From NCBI GenBank assembly GCA_016178255.1, contig JACOTQ010000038.1, positions 1-8,002 on the forward strand: a stretch of 8,002 nucleotides of DNA, in the 5' to 3' direction. This document shows positions 1 to 4,278 of this stretch, piece by piece. Numbering within the stretch: position 1 is the first letter of the stretch; each line of letters begins with the position of its first letter. The position numbers were made by a program, and so were the translations under genes. The stretch is from Candidatus Colwelliibacteriota bacterium. GTDB lineage: Bacteria; Patescibacteriota; Minisyncoccia; UBA6257; Colwellbacteraceae. Below the pieces are notes generated by a model. The model did no database searches. It worked only from the letters and a program-made list of their open reading frames with translations, and was not told the origin of the DNA.

Positions 1-5
1 GGCAT
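1..5 (-). CDS. Possible start of a gene running off the left edge
   Basis: On the minus strand a strong ribosome binding site AGAGGAGGG (bases 14 to 6) is followed at once by ATG (5 to 3). Only one base lies between AGGAGG and this ATG, which is tight, so the true start may be a few bases beyond the window. The same AGAGGAGGA element precedes the metallo-hydrolase at 4120. The attenuator leader upstream suggests the gene belongs to isoleucine or branched-chain metabolism or is an Ile-tRNA synthetase, but nothing of the product can be read. Confidence 0.35.
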
Positions 6-68
6 CCCTCCTCTGAATCGAGTTGTAAAAGATCGCTTTCCTCTTCTCTTGCTGGAAAGCACTTCCGG

Positions 69-103
69 CATCAGCAGCGAAACTTCTTGTTTGGCCGCTG
101 ATG
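69..103 (-). ncRNA. Long hairpin in the 5' leader of the left-edge gene
   Basis: CATCAGC (69-75) pairs with GCTGATG (97-103). Inside it GC (77-78) pairs with GC (94-95) and AAAC (80-83) with GTTT (89-92), around a 5-base loop. That is 13 pairs with two single mismatches. It lies between the attenuator terminator and the start codon on the minus strand, so it would be part of the read-through mRNA. No U-tract follows on either strand, so it is probably not a terminator. A role in mRNA stability or translation control is a guess. Confidence 0.45.
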
Positions 104-130
104 GAGAAATCCTTGCCATGTGGCACCACA

Positions 131-156
131 CAAAAAACTCCTCTTGGCGAGGAGTT
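131..156 (-). terminator. Attenuator terminator of the Ile leader
   Basis: On the minus strand AACTCCTC (156-149) and GAGGAGTT (143-136) form a perfect 8-bp stem with a 5-base loop. A run of six T spans the end of the stem and its 3' flank (137-132). It lies after the leader-peptide stop and before the left-edge gene, the normal place for an attenuator. Its 5' arm can instead pair with the upstream hairpin at 203-194. Confidence 0.7.
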
Positions 157-180
157 AGTCTTGAGCGAATCTGCTTTTAG

Positions 181-255
181 TTACGCATCAAACAACTCCT
201 CGCGCGAGGAGATAATAATCGCAATAATGTTGTTTAGCCGATTCTGCGGTGCCAT
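181..255 (-). CDS. Ile-codon leader peptide, 24 aa
   Basis: ATG at 255 opens a 24-codon reading frame ending in TAA (183-181). Codons 10 to 15 read ATT ATT GCG ATT ATT ATC, giving the peptide stretch NNIIAIII: five Ile in six codons. The next codons (SSREEL) overlap arms A and B of the attenuator, placing the stall site just before the first hairpin. There is no ribosome binding site. The predicted -10 box TACCAT ends six bases before the ATG, so the message may be leaderless, starting at the A of ATG. The peptide itself probably has no function beyond being translated. The frame stays open upstream to a TAG, so a slightly longer product cannot be excluded. Confidence 0.7.
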   Translation of the reverse strand: MAPQNRLNNIIAIIISSREELFDA

Positions 256-261
256 GCTTCT

Positions 262-291
262 ATGGTAGGCGAAGCTGGTTTGGTCTGTCAA
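262..291 (-). promoter_or_regulatory. Sigma-70 promoter of the Ile attenuator
   Basis: A perfect -35 box TTGACA (291-286) is followed after 18 bases by the -10 box TACCAT (267-262). The expected start lies near base 255, the first base of the leader-peptide ATG. The leader to the left-edge gene would then be about 250 nt long. Confidence 0.6.
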
Positions 292-317
292 GCAAACCTA
301 ATGGTGTTTCTGAAATC

Positions 318-346
318 TTGCTAAGTTGCCGTTCGTAAGATATATT
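318..346 (+). promoter_or_regulatory. Sigma-70 promoter for the 70-aa protein
   Basis: TTGCTA (318-323), a 17-base spacer and TATATT (341-346) make a good sigma-70 promoter. The start is expected near 353, about 30 nt before the ATG at 384. It is divergent from the Ile-attenuator promoter. Confidence 0.6.
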
Positions 347-357
347 GCGTAACGCAA
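345..357. promoter_or_regulatory. Palindrome at the transcription start (possible operator)
   Basis: TTGCGT and ACGCAA flank a single A, a perfect 13-base odd palindrome. It overlaps the end of the -10 box and the predicted start of the 70-aa gene, where a repressor would block initiation. No regulator gene is seen beside it. Confidence 0.35.
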
Positions 358-383
358 GCGATGGGTTTCATAAGGAGGGAGAA

Positions 384-596
384 ATGGAAAAAGTAGTGCT
401 GCAATTAGGAGGTGTTTACGCAACACTAACCCCAGTACCCCCAGAAGAGAATAAAGGGCGGTATATCTATCTTACAGACAAGGATAGGAAGTATATCGTT
501 TACTATGCCGTGCTCTGCACAGAAACGGGGGAGGTTATCGCAGAAGGTGATAACCGGAATCCGAAAAAGGCGGGTAAGGAAAAAACGGCAAACTGA
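384..596 (+). CDS. Hypothetical protein, 70 aa
   Basis: Start chosen at ATG 384 because AAGGAGGGAGAA lies directly before it. An in-frame TTG at 345 lies inside the predicted promoter and is not used. The product is soluble, with no signal peptide or membrane helix. Its first half is beta-like (KVVLQLGGVYATLTPVP, then RYIYLTDKDRKYIVYYAVL), and it has a charged, Lys-rich tail (PKKAGKEK) that is probably disordered. The hydrophobic/charged alternation suggests a small beta-sheet fold. It is a single-gene unit with its own promoter and terminator. I do not recognise the family and assign no function. Confidence 0.75.
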   Translation: MEKVVLQLGGVYATLTPVPPEENKGRYIYLTDKDRKYIVYYAVLCTETGEVIAEGDNRNPKKAGKEKTAN

Positions 597-632
597 CAAC
601 GTTTTACACAGAACCCATCTTCTTGCACAGAT

Positions 633-668
633 AAAGGCGCCTTCAAGCAATAAGGGCGCCTTTTTACT
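633..668 (+). terminator. Intrinsic terminator after the 70-aa gene
   Basis: AAAGGCGCC (633-641) pairs perfectly with GGCGCCTTT (655-663), and the T-run continues to 665. This is a strong GC-rich stem with a U-tract, 37 bases after the stop codon. Confidence 0.9.
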
Positions 669-696
669 ATGTTGCTTTAATGTTATCAAACAATTT

Positions 697-726
697 TTGA
701 TGCACGCCGATAAAAACTGTTATAAT
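697..726 (+). promoter_or_regulatory. Sigma-70 promoter for the membrane sensor
   Basis: TTGATG (697-702), an 18-base spacer and a perfect TATAAT (721-726). The start is expected near 733, giving a 5' UTR of about 48 nt that lacks a recognisable ribosome binding site. Confidence 0.7.
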
Positions 727-781
727 ATATATGTTAATCAATTAGTCGAACAACTGAAGCAATGTAATCTCGTTACCAATA

Positions 782-1903
782 ATGTTTGACAAATTTACTT
801 CCCGCCAGATATTTATCATTCTTTTGACTACCCTTTATGCTTTCTTTTTGGGGTGGTTTTTACTTCTGTATTTGAACGGTTGGACTGACACACGCTGGAA
901 TTATTTAAGCGGCACTTATAACATTATTTCTTTTGCTGGTGCTTTTTATGGCCTCTTTTTCGTTGCTCGGCATTGGGGTGGGTGGAAAAGTGATATCGGC
1001 CGAGCTGTCATCCTTCTTTCGTCCGGCCTACTTGTCTGGAGTATAGGCCTTGCTATTTATCTTTTTTATAACCTTGCTCTTCAGGTTGACGTTCCATATC
1101 CGTCATGGGCCGATGCTGGCTTTTTATCTGCTTATCCTTTTTGGGCTATTGGTGCAGTTTTACTTTCTAAAGCTACTGGCGCACAGTTTGGTTTACGCAA
1201 ACTTGGTGGCAAGACAATGTTGTTGTTAGCGCCGATTACTGCAACAGCCGCTTCTTACTATTTACTTGTTATAGTTGCTAGGGATGGGATTATTACCACG
1301 GCAGAATCTAGTGAGACTTTAAAATTATTTCTAGATTTTGCATACCCGATCTCAGACTTAATCATTGTAATACTTGCGACACTTATTTATGGTCTTTCTT
1401 ATCGTTACTTTGGCGGCAAATATAAGCTGCCAATTTACCTTATCCTGTCCGCTTTCGCGGTAAATTATTTTGGGGACTTCTCTTTTTCCTATGGCACCAC
1501 GGTAGAAACTTATTACACCGGCAATTTCGCAGACGCTCTATTTACTACTACTATGTACCTTCTATCGGTTGGCATCGCCTTACTTGATTCACGGTCGGTT
1601 CCTCTCTCTACGGAAAGTTTTAACGAAGGACAAAAATATCAGTTGGCTTCGCGGATTATTCATGAACAGGCAACTATAATTGGGCCAGCAGCTTGGAGTG
1701 AGGCGCAACAAGTCGAAGGGCTAAGCATTGACGTCAGCCGCATGGAGGCTTATGTTACCGGAAATCGAAAGGAGGTTTTAGAAAGGCTGGTGTTGCAGTA
1801 CGAACAGCTGTTCGGTAAGGCTTCGCGAGAAGTCTGTCGTGAGGCGGTGCGTCCGTTTCTTTCGCAAGTTTCGATTGAAGAGATTCCGGAAGTTTTAAGG
1901 TAA
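782..1903 (+). CDS. Eight-helix membrane sensor-like protein without GGDEF domain, 373 aa
   Basis: Residues 1-270 form about eight hydrophobic helices (roughly 10-32, 45-63, 75-97, 112-130, 144-166, 187-205, 216-232, 250-268). Signature loops YPSWADAGFLSAYPF (106-120), FAYPISDLI (187-195) and NYFGDFSFSY (228-237) recall the N-terminal membrane domain found ahead of GGDEF/EAL modules in many bacteria (recognised by pattern, not by search). Here the helices lead instead to a cytosolic tail of about 100 residues (275-373) with GPAAWSEAQQVEGLSID and LVLQYEQLFGKASREVCREAV. That looks like a conserved compact domain; I cannot name it. No kinase, cyclase or HTH motif is seen. No ribosome binding site precedes ATG 782. 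The gene is more AT-rich than its neighbours. A role in signal perception is likely but unproven. Confidence 0.75.
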   Translation: MFDKFTSRQIFIILLTTLYAFFLGWFLLLYLNGWTDTRWNYLSGTYNIISFAGAFYGLFFVARHWGGWKSDIGRAVILLSSGLLVWSIGLAIYLFYNLALQVDVPYPSWADAGFLSAYPFWAIGAVLLSKATGAQFGLRKLGGKTMLLLAPITATAASYYLLVIVARDGIITTAESSETLKLFLDFAYPISDLIIVILATLIYGLSYRYFGGKYKLPIYLILSAFAVNYFGDFSFSYGTTVETYYTGNFADALFTTTMYLLSVGIALLDSRSVPLSTESFNEGQKYQLASRIIHEQATIIGPAAWSEAQQVEGLSIDVSRMEAYVTGNRKEVLERLVLQYEQLFGKASREVCREAVRPFLSQVSIEEIPEVLR

Positions 1904-1928
1904 GAGGTATTTCAAAAGGATTCGTAAT

Positions 1929-1957
1929 TTGATAAAGTATTACTATATGGATTTGTC
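1929..1957 (+). promoter_or_regulatory. Tentative promoter of the Trp leader
   Basis: TTGATA (1929-1934) is a fair -35 box. Seventeen bases on, TTTGTC (1952-1957) is a poor -10 but ends six bases before the ATG. Alternatively TACTAT (1941-1946) is a better -10 without a good -35. The exact promoter cannot be settled by eye. The preceding gene has no terminator of its own, so read-through from 782-1903 is also possible. Confidence 0.3.
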
Positions 1958-1963
1958 GACATA

Positions 1964-2038
1964 ATGAAAAGATTAATTAATCACATAAACTGGTGGTGGA
2001 CAATGCAGGCAACCCGCAAGGTCCGGTTTTTGAATTGA
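1964..2038 (+). CDS. Trp leader peptide, 24 aa, with three consecutive Trp codons
   Basis: ATG 1964 to TGA 2036-2038 encodes 24 residues containing NWWWT: TGG TGG TGG at 1991-1999. Runs of Trp codons in a tiny reading frame before an intrinsic terminator are the hallmark of trp attenuator leader peptides; actinobacterial and rhizobial trpL peptides have the same NWWW/IWWW core. There is no ribosome binding site before the ATG, as with the Ile leader at 255. The stop codon lies 30 bases before the terminator stem. The peptide probably acts only in cis, as a Trp-tRNA sensor. No trp gene follows, which is unusual. Confidence 0.75.
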   Translation: MKRLINHINWWWTMQATRKVRFLN

Positions 2039-2104
2039 CACGTTTATAAATTCACTTTTGTAGCCATCAAGCTCTTCCCCGGATTTTACGGGAAGAGCTT
2101 TTTT
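2018..2104 (+). promoter_or_regulatory. Trp attenuator: antiterminator pairing and terminator
   Basis: AAGGTCCGG (2018-2026), inside the leader peptide just after the Trp codons, can pair over nine continuous positions (two of them G-U) with CCGGATTTT (2079-2087). The latter is the loop plus the last base of the 5' arm of the terminator hairpin. A ribosome stalled on TGG TGG TGG leaves 2018-2026 free to form this helix. A ribosome at the stop codon hides it and permits termination. A small 6-bp hairpin TGAATT/AATTCA (2031-2036/2049-2054) lies between. The antiterminator touches only one base of the terminator arm, so this pairing is less certain than in the Ile leader. Confidence 0.55.
2069..2104 (+). 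terminator. Attenuator terminator after the Trp leader
   Basis: AAGCTCTTCCC (2069-2079) and GGGAAGAGCTT (2090-2100) form a perfect 11-bp stem with a 10-base loop, and six Ts run from 2099 to 2104. A very strong intrinsic terminator lying between the leader peptide and the 51-aa gene. Confidence 0.9.
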
Positions 2105-2146
2105 GTGTTGATGAGTGCCTGTTTCCGAACCCAGAAGAAGTTACTC

Positions 2147-2169
2147 ACCAGCACAAAAGCTGCGCTGGT
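2147..2169 (+). ncRNA. Small hairpin in the leader of the 51-aa gene
   Basis: ACCAGC (2147-2152) pairs with GCTGGT (2164-2169) around an 11-base loop. It lies about 25 bases before the ribosome binding site at 2191-2197. The 2105-2206 stretch otherwise shows no clear promoter, which suggests the 51-aa gene depends on read-through of the Trp attenuator. Confidence 0.35.
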
Positions 2170-2206
2170 AAAGGTCCTTTAATAGTTTAATAGGAGGCAA
2201 TGAACC

Positions 2207-2362
2207 ATGAAGCTCAAGAGAAAAAGCAAAGGCGCTTTCTTTGTTATCAGTGTGAACGGAAAACAAATGGATAGCGCCCGTAATCACAAGGTCGCGACAC
2301 GCAAAGCCAACAATTTAAGAGCGAGTGTCTCCGGTCACATTGAAATCAAGAGAGTCTCGTGA
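2207..2362 (+). CDS. Small basic hypothetical protein, 51 aa
   Basis: Start chosen at ATG 2207, nine bases after TAGGAGG (2191-2197). An earlier out-of-frame ATG at 2200 is only two bases from the site and gives a 24-codon frame. The product is very basic (start MKLKRKSKG, end IEIKRVS), Cys-free and without membrane segments. The pattern GAFFVISVNGKQ, then ATRKANNLRASVSGHIEIKRV, suggests beta strands with a short helix, possibly nucleic-acid binding. I do not know the family. It is the only gene between the Trp attenuator and the next strong terminator, so its expression is predicted to rise when charged Trp-tRNA is low. Anti-TRAP of Bacillus has a similar size and Trp-leader context, but its zinc-binding Cys motifs are absent here, so this is not a homologue. 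Confidence 0.75.
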   Translation: MKLKRKSKGAFFVISVNGKQMDSARNHKVATRKANNLRASVSGHIEIKRVS

Positions 2363-2375
2363 CCTTATCCCAAGC

Positions 2376-2408
2376 TCAGGCGACCGCCACGCGGTCGCCT
2401 GATTTTTT
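2376..2408 (+). terminator. Intrinsic terminator after the 51-aa gene
   Basis: TCAGGCGACCGC (2376-2387) and GCGGTCGCCTGA (2391-2402) form a perfect 12-bp stem with a 3-base loop, followed by six Ts. One of the strongest terminators in the window, 13 bases after the stop. Confidence 0.95.
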
Positions 2409-2496
2409 ACGCCAGCGTCCGGAAAGATATGTTATTATTTAAGCGGTTCCAGGAAGTTCGTTTCCAATGTTTCCCCGATATCAGGAGGGACAAATC

Positions 2497-2850
2497 ATGA
2501 GACCAACGCCAAAAAACAGATGGTTTAAGCCGTTCTTTTGGGGCTGGGTCCTCGGGGCGCTCATGATAATGATTGCTGGCTTTGCATGGTGGGGTTGGGT
2601 TCTTGGCGGCACCGCCGAAAGCATGGCGAAGGAACGGGCTGATACAGCCGTTGCCGCCATTCTCGCTCCGGTGTGCGTCGAGAACTTTATGAAACAGCCG
2701 GAAAAGTTAGCGGAATTCCGCAAAACTTCCTCTTGGCAACAACGAGAAGTTGTTCAAAAGAGCGGCTGGGCAACCACCCCAGGCAACGACAGGCCTAATC
2801 AGGCTGTTGTGACAGCCTGCGTCGAGGAGCTTTCGAAGCTTAAGAGCTGA
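2497..2850 (+). CDS. Single-pass membrane-anchored hypothetical protein, 117 aa
   Basis: Start chosen at ATG 2497, preceded by AGGAGGGA; an ATG ten codons earlier lacks such a site. Residues 1-13 are basic and cytoplasmic (RPTPKNRWFK). Residues 14-37 are a Trp-rich membrane helix (FFWGWVLGALMIMIAGFAWWGWVLGG), and the rest (about 38-117) is soluble. Motifs GGTAESMA, AVAAILAPVCVENF, KTSSWQQREVVQKSGWATTPG and VVTACVEEL, with Cys in APVC and TACVE, match from memory a small uncharacterised family frequent in Alphaproteobacteria (Rhizobiales). Its function is unknown. The two Cys could form a disulphide if the domain lies outside the membrane. It forms a single-gene unit between two terminators. 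No clear promoter was found in 2409-2480. Confidence 0.8.
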   Translation: MRPTPKNRWFKPFFWGWVLGALMIMIAGFAWWGWVLGGTAESMAKERADTAVAAILAPVCVENFMKQPEKLAEFRKTSSWQQREVVQKSGWATTPGNDRPNQAVVTACVEELSKLKS

Positions 2851-2884
2851 CCTCGGCGATGAGAACACGCCTCCACGTGAAAAC

Positions 2885-2925
2885 GAAGCCGCTCGACCAA
2901 CCGGTCCAGCGGCTTCAAACTTTTT
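2885..2925 (+). terminator. Intrinsic terminator after the 117-aa gene
   Basis: GAAGCCGCT (2885-2893) pairs with AGCGGCTTC (2908-2916); inside it GACC (2895-2898) pairs with GGTC (2903-2906). A T-run follows at 2921-2925 after a four-base gap. Confidence 0.8.
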
Positions 2926-2975
2926 AAAATTTGTTTCGAAAATTAAATGTAGTTATCTCTGGCAAAAATCGATAC

Positions 2976-3007
2976 TATACTACATCACCGATCGGTGATG
3001 TAGTATA
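2976..3007. repeat. 32-bp perfect palindrome
   Basis: The half TATACTACATCACCGA (2976-2991) is followed immediately by its exact reverse complement (2992-3007), centred on GATC. Symmetry ends at 2975/3008. It lies between the terminators of two convergent genes, so it has no obvious promoter role, although each arm starts with TATACT, a -10-like sequence. No T-run follows directly on either strand. It could be a binding site for a dimeric TetR/GntR-like regulator, a cruciform-forming element, an extra bidirectional terminator or a remnant of a small mobile element. The sequence alone does not decide. Confidence 0.85.
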
Positions 3008-3054
3008 CTTACTAAAAACAGGGCGAAATTGAAGCTGTCCTATATTAATATAGA

Positions 3055-3089
3055 CAATAGAAAGGCCGCCTCCACACATGGAAGCGGCC
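3055..3089 (-). terminator. Terminator of the metallo-hydrolase gene
   Basis: On the minus strand GGCCGC (3089-3084), TTCC and its partner GGA, and GCGGCC (3069-3064) form a nine-pair interrupted hairpin followed by TTTCTATT. It begins about 50 bases after the stop codon. A palindrome CTATATTAATATAG (3040-3053) lies just beyond it. Confidence 0.65.
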
Positions 3090-3139
3090 AGTACCTAAGT
3101 GAGGCTTCCCGTTCTTGGGGGCCTCGTTTTGCCGCGGCG

Positions 3140-4120
3140 TCACTTGGGCAACCAGATTACCTCCCCTTCTTTGCCGGGGGCAAAGTCTCGAATGTGCAAC
3201 CTTATACCTTTGGCATCTAGAGCTGCCGCTTCGTGAAAACGGCGAACAGCCATATCATCTCGCGAGGGATCTAAATGCACACTGCGGACAATGGGCGGGC
3301 GTTTACGACATTTCGCAAGCGCACGGAACATCCGTACTGGAGTTGAATGCCCCCATCCTATGCATGATTTGAGCTCCTCTTCATCGTACTGCATTTCCAA
3401 TAGAGCGACACGCGCTCCATTCAGAAACTCAACGAAAGCATGGTCGGGTTCTTCGGGTAGCTCGAGATCAGTTGCGACAACTACCGCAATCCCTCCAGGT
3501 AACTCAAAGCGATACGCAACGCACCCACCAGGATGCGGCACCGCCATGGTTAATGCCTTGACCGGGCCAAGCTGGATTGTCTCGCCGGGCCGAAACTCAA
3601 TATGTTCTTGCGTGGCATGAAGCATATTGAGCCCTACCGGGAAGTTATCGCTTCCATCAAACGAGCGTCGGATGACACGGTCCATCATAATCCCAGTCTC
3701 TGGCATCTTGCGAAACGCACTAAGATTGGGACTATGAAACCGCATGACAGCATGTGAATCGAAAAACAACTCGTTACATGTGGTTCCGACTGTATGGTCC
3801 CCATGTCCATGAGTCTGTACGTTATGAACCACTACCCGTTTCCTCTGCTTCGAAAGAATGACGGAGCTAATGAAACGGGAGATAATCTCGACGCCACTTC
3901 CTTGATCCACGACAATGAAAGTATCATCATCGTTAGAGGTTTTGCCCTCCAGAACGATACCAATCGAGAAAGTGCGCGCGCCGTGAATCTTGCGGTCGAA
4001 ATCCTGATGCGAGATGCCAAACGGCGCTGTTTCGTCACGAACCAATCGATATCCCGATGGCGCCGCGAAACTGCCGGAAACTCCGCCCAAAATTATGTAA
4101 TTGGGTGAACGCATTGGCAT
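3140..4120 (-). CDS. Metallo-beta-lactamase fold hydrolase, 326 aa
   Basis: Start chosen at ATG 4120 (MPMRSPNYIILGG), seven bases after AGAGGAGGA. The frame stays open 31 codons further, but that stretch contains the promoter. Metal-site motifs are present in order: THGHGDH (103-109, the HxHxDH motif), H196 in VPHPGGC, D218 in VVATDLE, and H282 in VHLDPSRDD. GWGHST (255-260) follows the fifth strand. These support a two-metal MBL-fold hydrolase. The PHPGG and HLDPS signatures resemble phosphodiesterase-like and cyclic-nucleotide hydrolase-like members more than class B beta-lactamases. No signal peptide is seen, so it is probably cytosolic. The substrate is unknown. It is transcribed divergently from the AAA+ gene, with a shared inverted repeat between the promoters. 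Confidence 0.85.
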   Translation of the reverse strand: MPMRSPNYIILGGVSGSFAAPSGYRLVRDETAPFGISHQDFDRKIHGARTFSIGIVLEGKTSNDDDTFIVVDQGSGVEIISRFISSVILSKQRKRVVVHNVQTHGHGDHTVGTTCNELFFDSHAVMRFHSPNLSAFRKMPETGIMMDRVIRRSFDGSDNFPVGLNMLHATQEHIEFRPGETIQLGPVKALTMAVPHPGGCVAYRFELPGGIAVVVATDLELPEEPDHAFVEFLNGARVALLEMQYDEEELKSCIGWGHSTPVRMFRALAKCRKRPPIVRSVHLDPSRDDMAVRRFHEAAALDAKGIRLHIRDFAPGKEGEVIWLPK

Positions 4121-4170
4121 CGGTATTCCTCCTCTAGGTTGCCGCGGATTATAAAAGAAACCATTGTCCT

Positions 4171-4198
4171 TATATATAATAAATTGCTTCTGTGTCAA
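4171..4198 (-). promoter_or_regulatory. Promoter of the metallo-hydrolase
   Basis: TTGACA (4198-4193), a 16-base spacer and TATATA (4176-4171) on the minus strand. The start is expected near 4164, about 44 nt before the ATG. Confidence 0.6.
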
Positions 4199-4212
4199 CT
4201 GTTTCGTTGACA
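4193..4212. promoter_or_regulatory. Inverted repeat over the divergent -35 boxes
   Basis: TGTCAAC (4193-4199) and GTTGACA (4206-4212) are exact inverted repeats, seven bases each, with a six-base spacer. Each half contains one of the two outward-facing TTGACA boxes, so part of the symmetry is imposed by the promoters. A bound dimer could control both genes at once. Confidence 0.45.
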
Positions 4213-4235
4213 AGATGAACTCTGGCTTACATACT
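4207..4235 (+). promoter_or_regulatory. Promoter of the AAA+ gene
   Basis: TTGACA (4207-4212), 17 bases, then CATACT (4230-4235). The start is expected near 4242, 37 nt before the ATG. The activator gene itself therefore seems to use a sigma-70-type promoter. Confidence 0.6.
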
Positions 4236-4278
4236 CACGGCAGGCACCCTAATAACAAAATATGGGAAGGAGGGGTTT

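Larger units (their letters stand above)
131..255 (-). promoter_or_regulatory. Transcription attenuator with Ile-rich leader peptide
   Basis: Read 5' to 3' on the minus strand, arm A is CTCCTCGC (211-204), arm B GCGAGGAGTT (203-194), arm C AACTCCTCGC (156-147) and arm D GAGGAGTT plus Ts. A:B forms a hairpin (6-bp stem, GCGC loop), C:D forms the terminator, and B:C is a perfect 10-bp alternative helix. A ribosome stalled on the Ile codons just ahead of arm A would cover A, release B and let B:C block the terminator. A ribosome reaching the stop codon at 183-181 would cover B and allow termination. This is the classical his/trp/ilv-type logic and predicts expression when charged Ile-tRNA is scarce. 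The pairings are seen; the behaviour is inferred. Confidence 0.7.

Noticed and set aside
245..254. TGGCACCGC on the minus strand resembles the T-box core (UGGNACCGC).
   Set aside because: It lies at the 5' end of the leader, about 100 bases before the terminator, with no room for a stem I or specifier loop, and it is the coding start of an Ile-rich leader peptide.
505..789. 94-codon plus-strand frame overlapping the 70-aa gene.
   Set aside because: It spans the terminator at 633-668 and the promoter at 697-726, and has no ribosome binding site.
2109..2130. TGATGAG...GTTTC in the leader of the 51-aa gene suggested a hammerhead ribozyme.
   Set aside because: The required CGAAA core and three-stem arrangement are not present.
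2200..2274. Out-of-frame 24-codon reading frame with a CYQC motif (anti-TRAP-like idea).
   Set aside because: The start is only two bases from the ribosome binding site, only one CxxC is present, and the overlapping 51-codon frame has better spacing and length.
3029..3220. 63-codon plus-strand frame starting with TTG.
   Set aside because: No ribosome binding site. It overlaps the hydrolase terminator hairpin and runs antisense into the hydrolase 3' end.
3291..4108. Plus-strand frames of about 105-110 codons within the hydrolase gene.
   Set aside because: Antisense shadows with no ribosome binding sites and low-complexity, improbable translations; the minus-strand frame has clear catalytic motifs.
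4121..4213. 31-residue N-terminal extension of the metallo-hydrolase.
   Set aside because: The stretch contains the promoter and 5' UTR. A strong ribosome binding site stands before the internal ATG at 4120.
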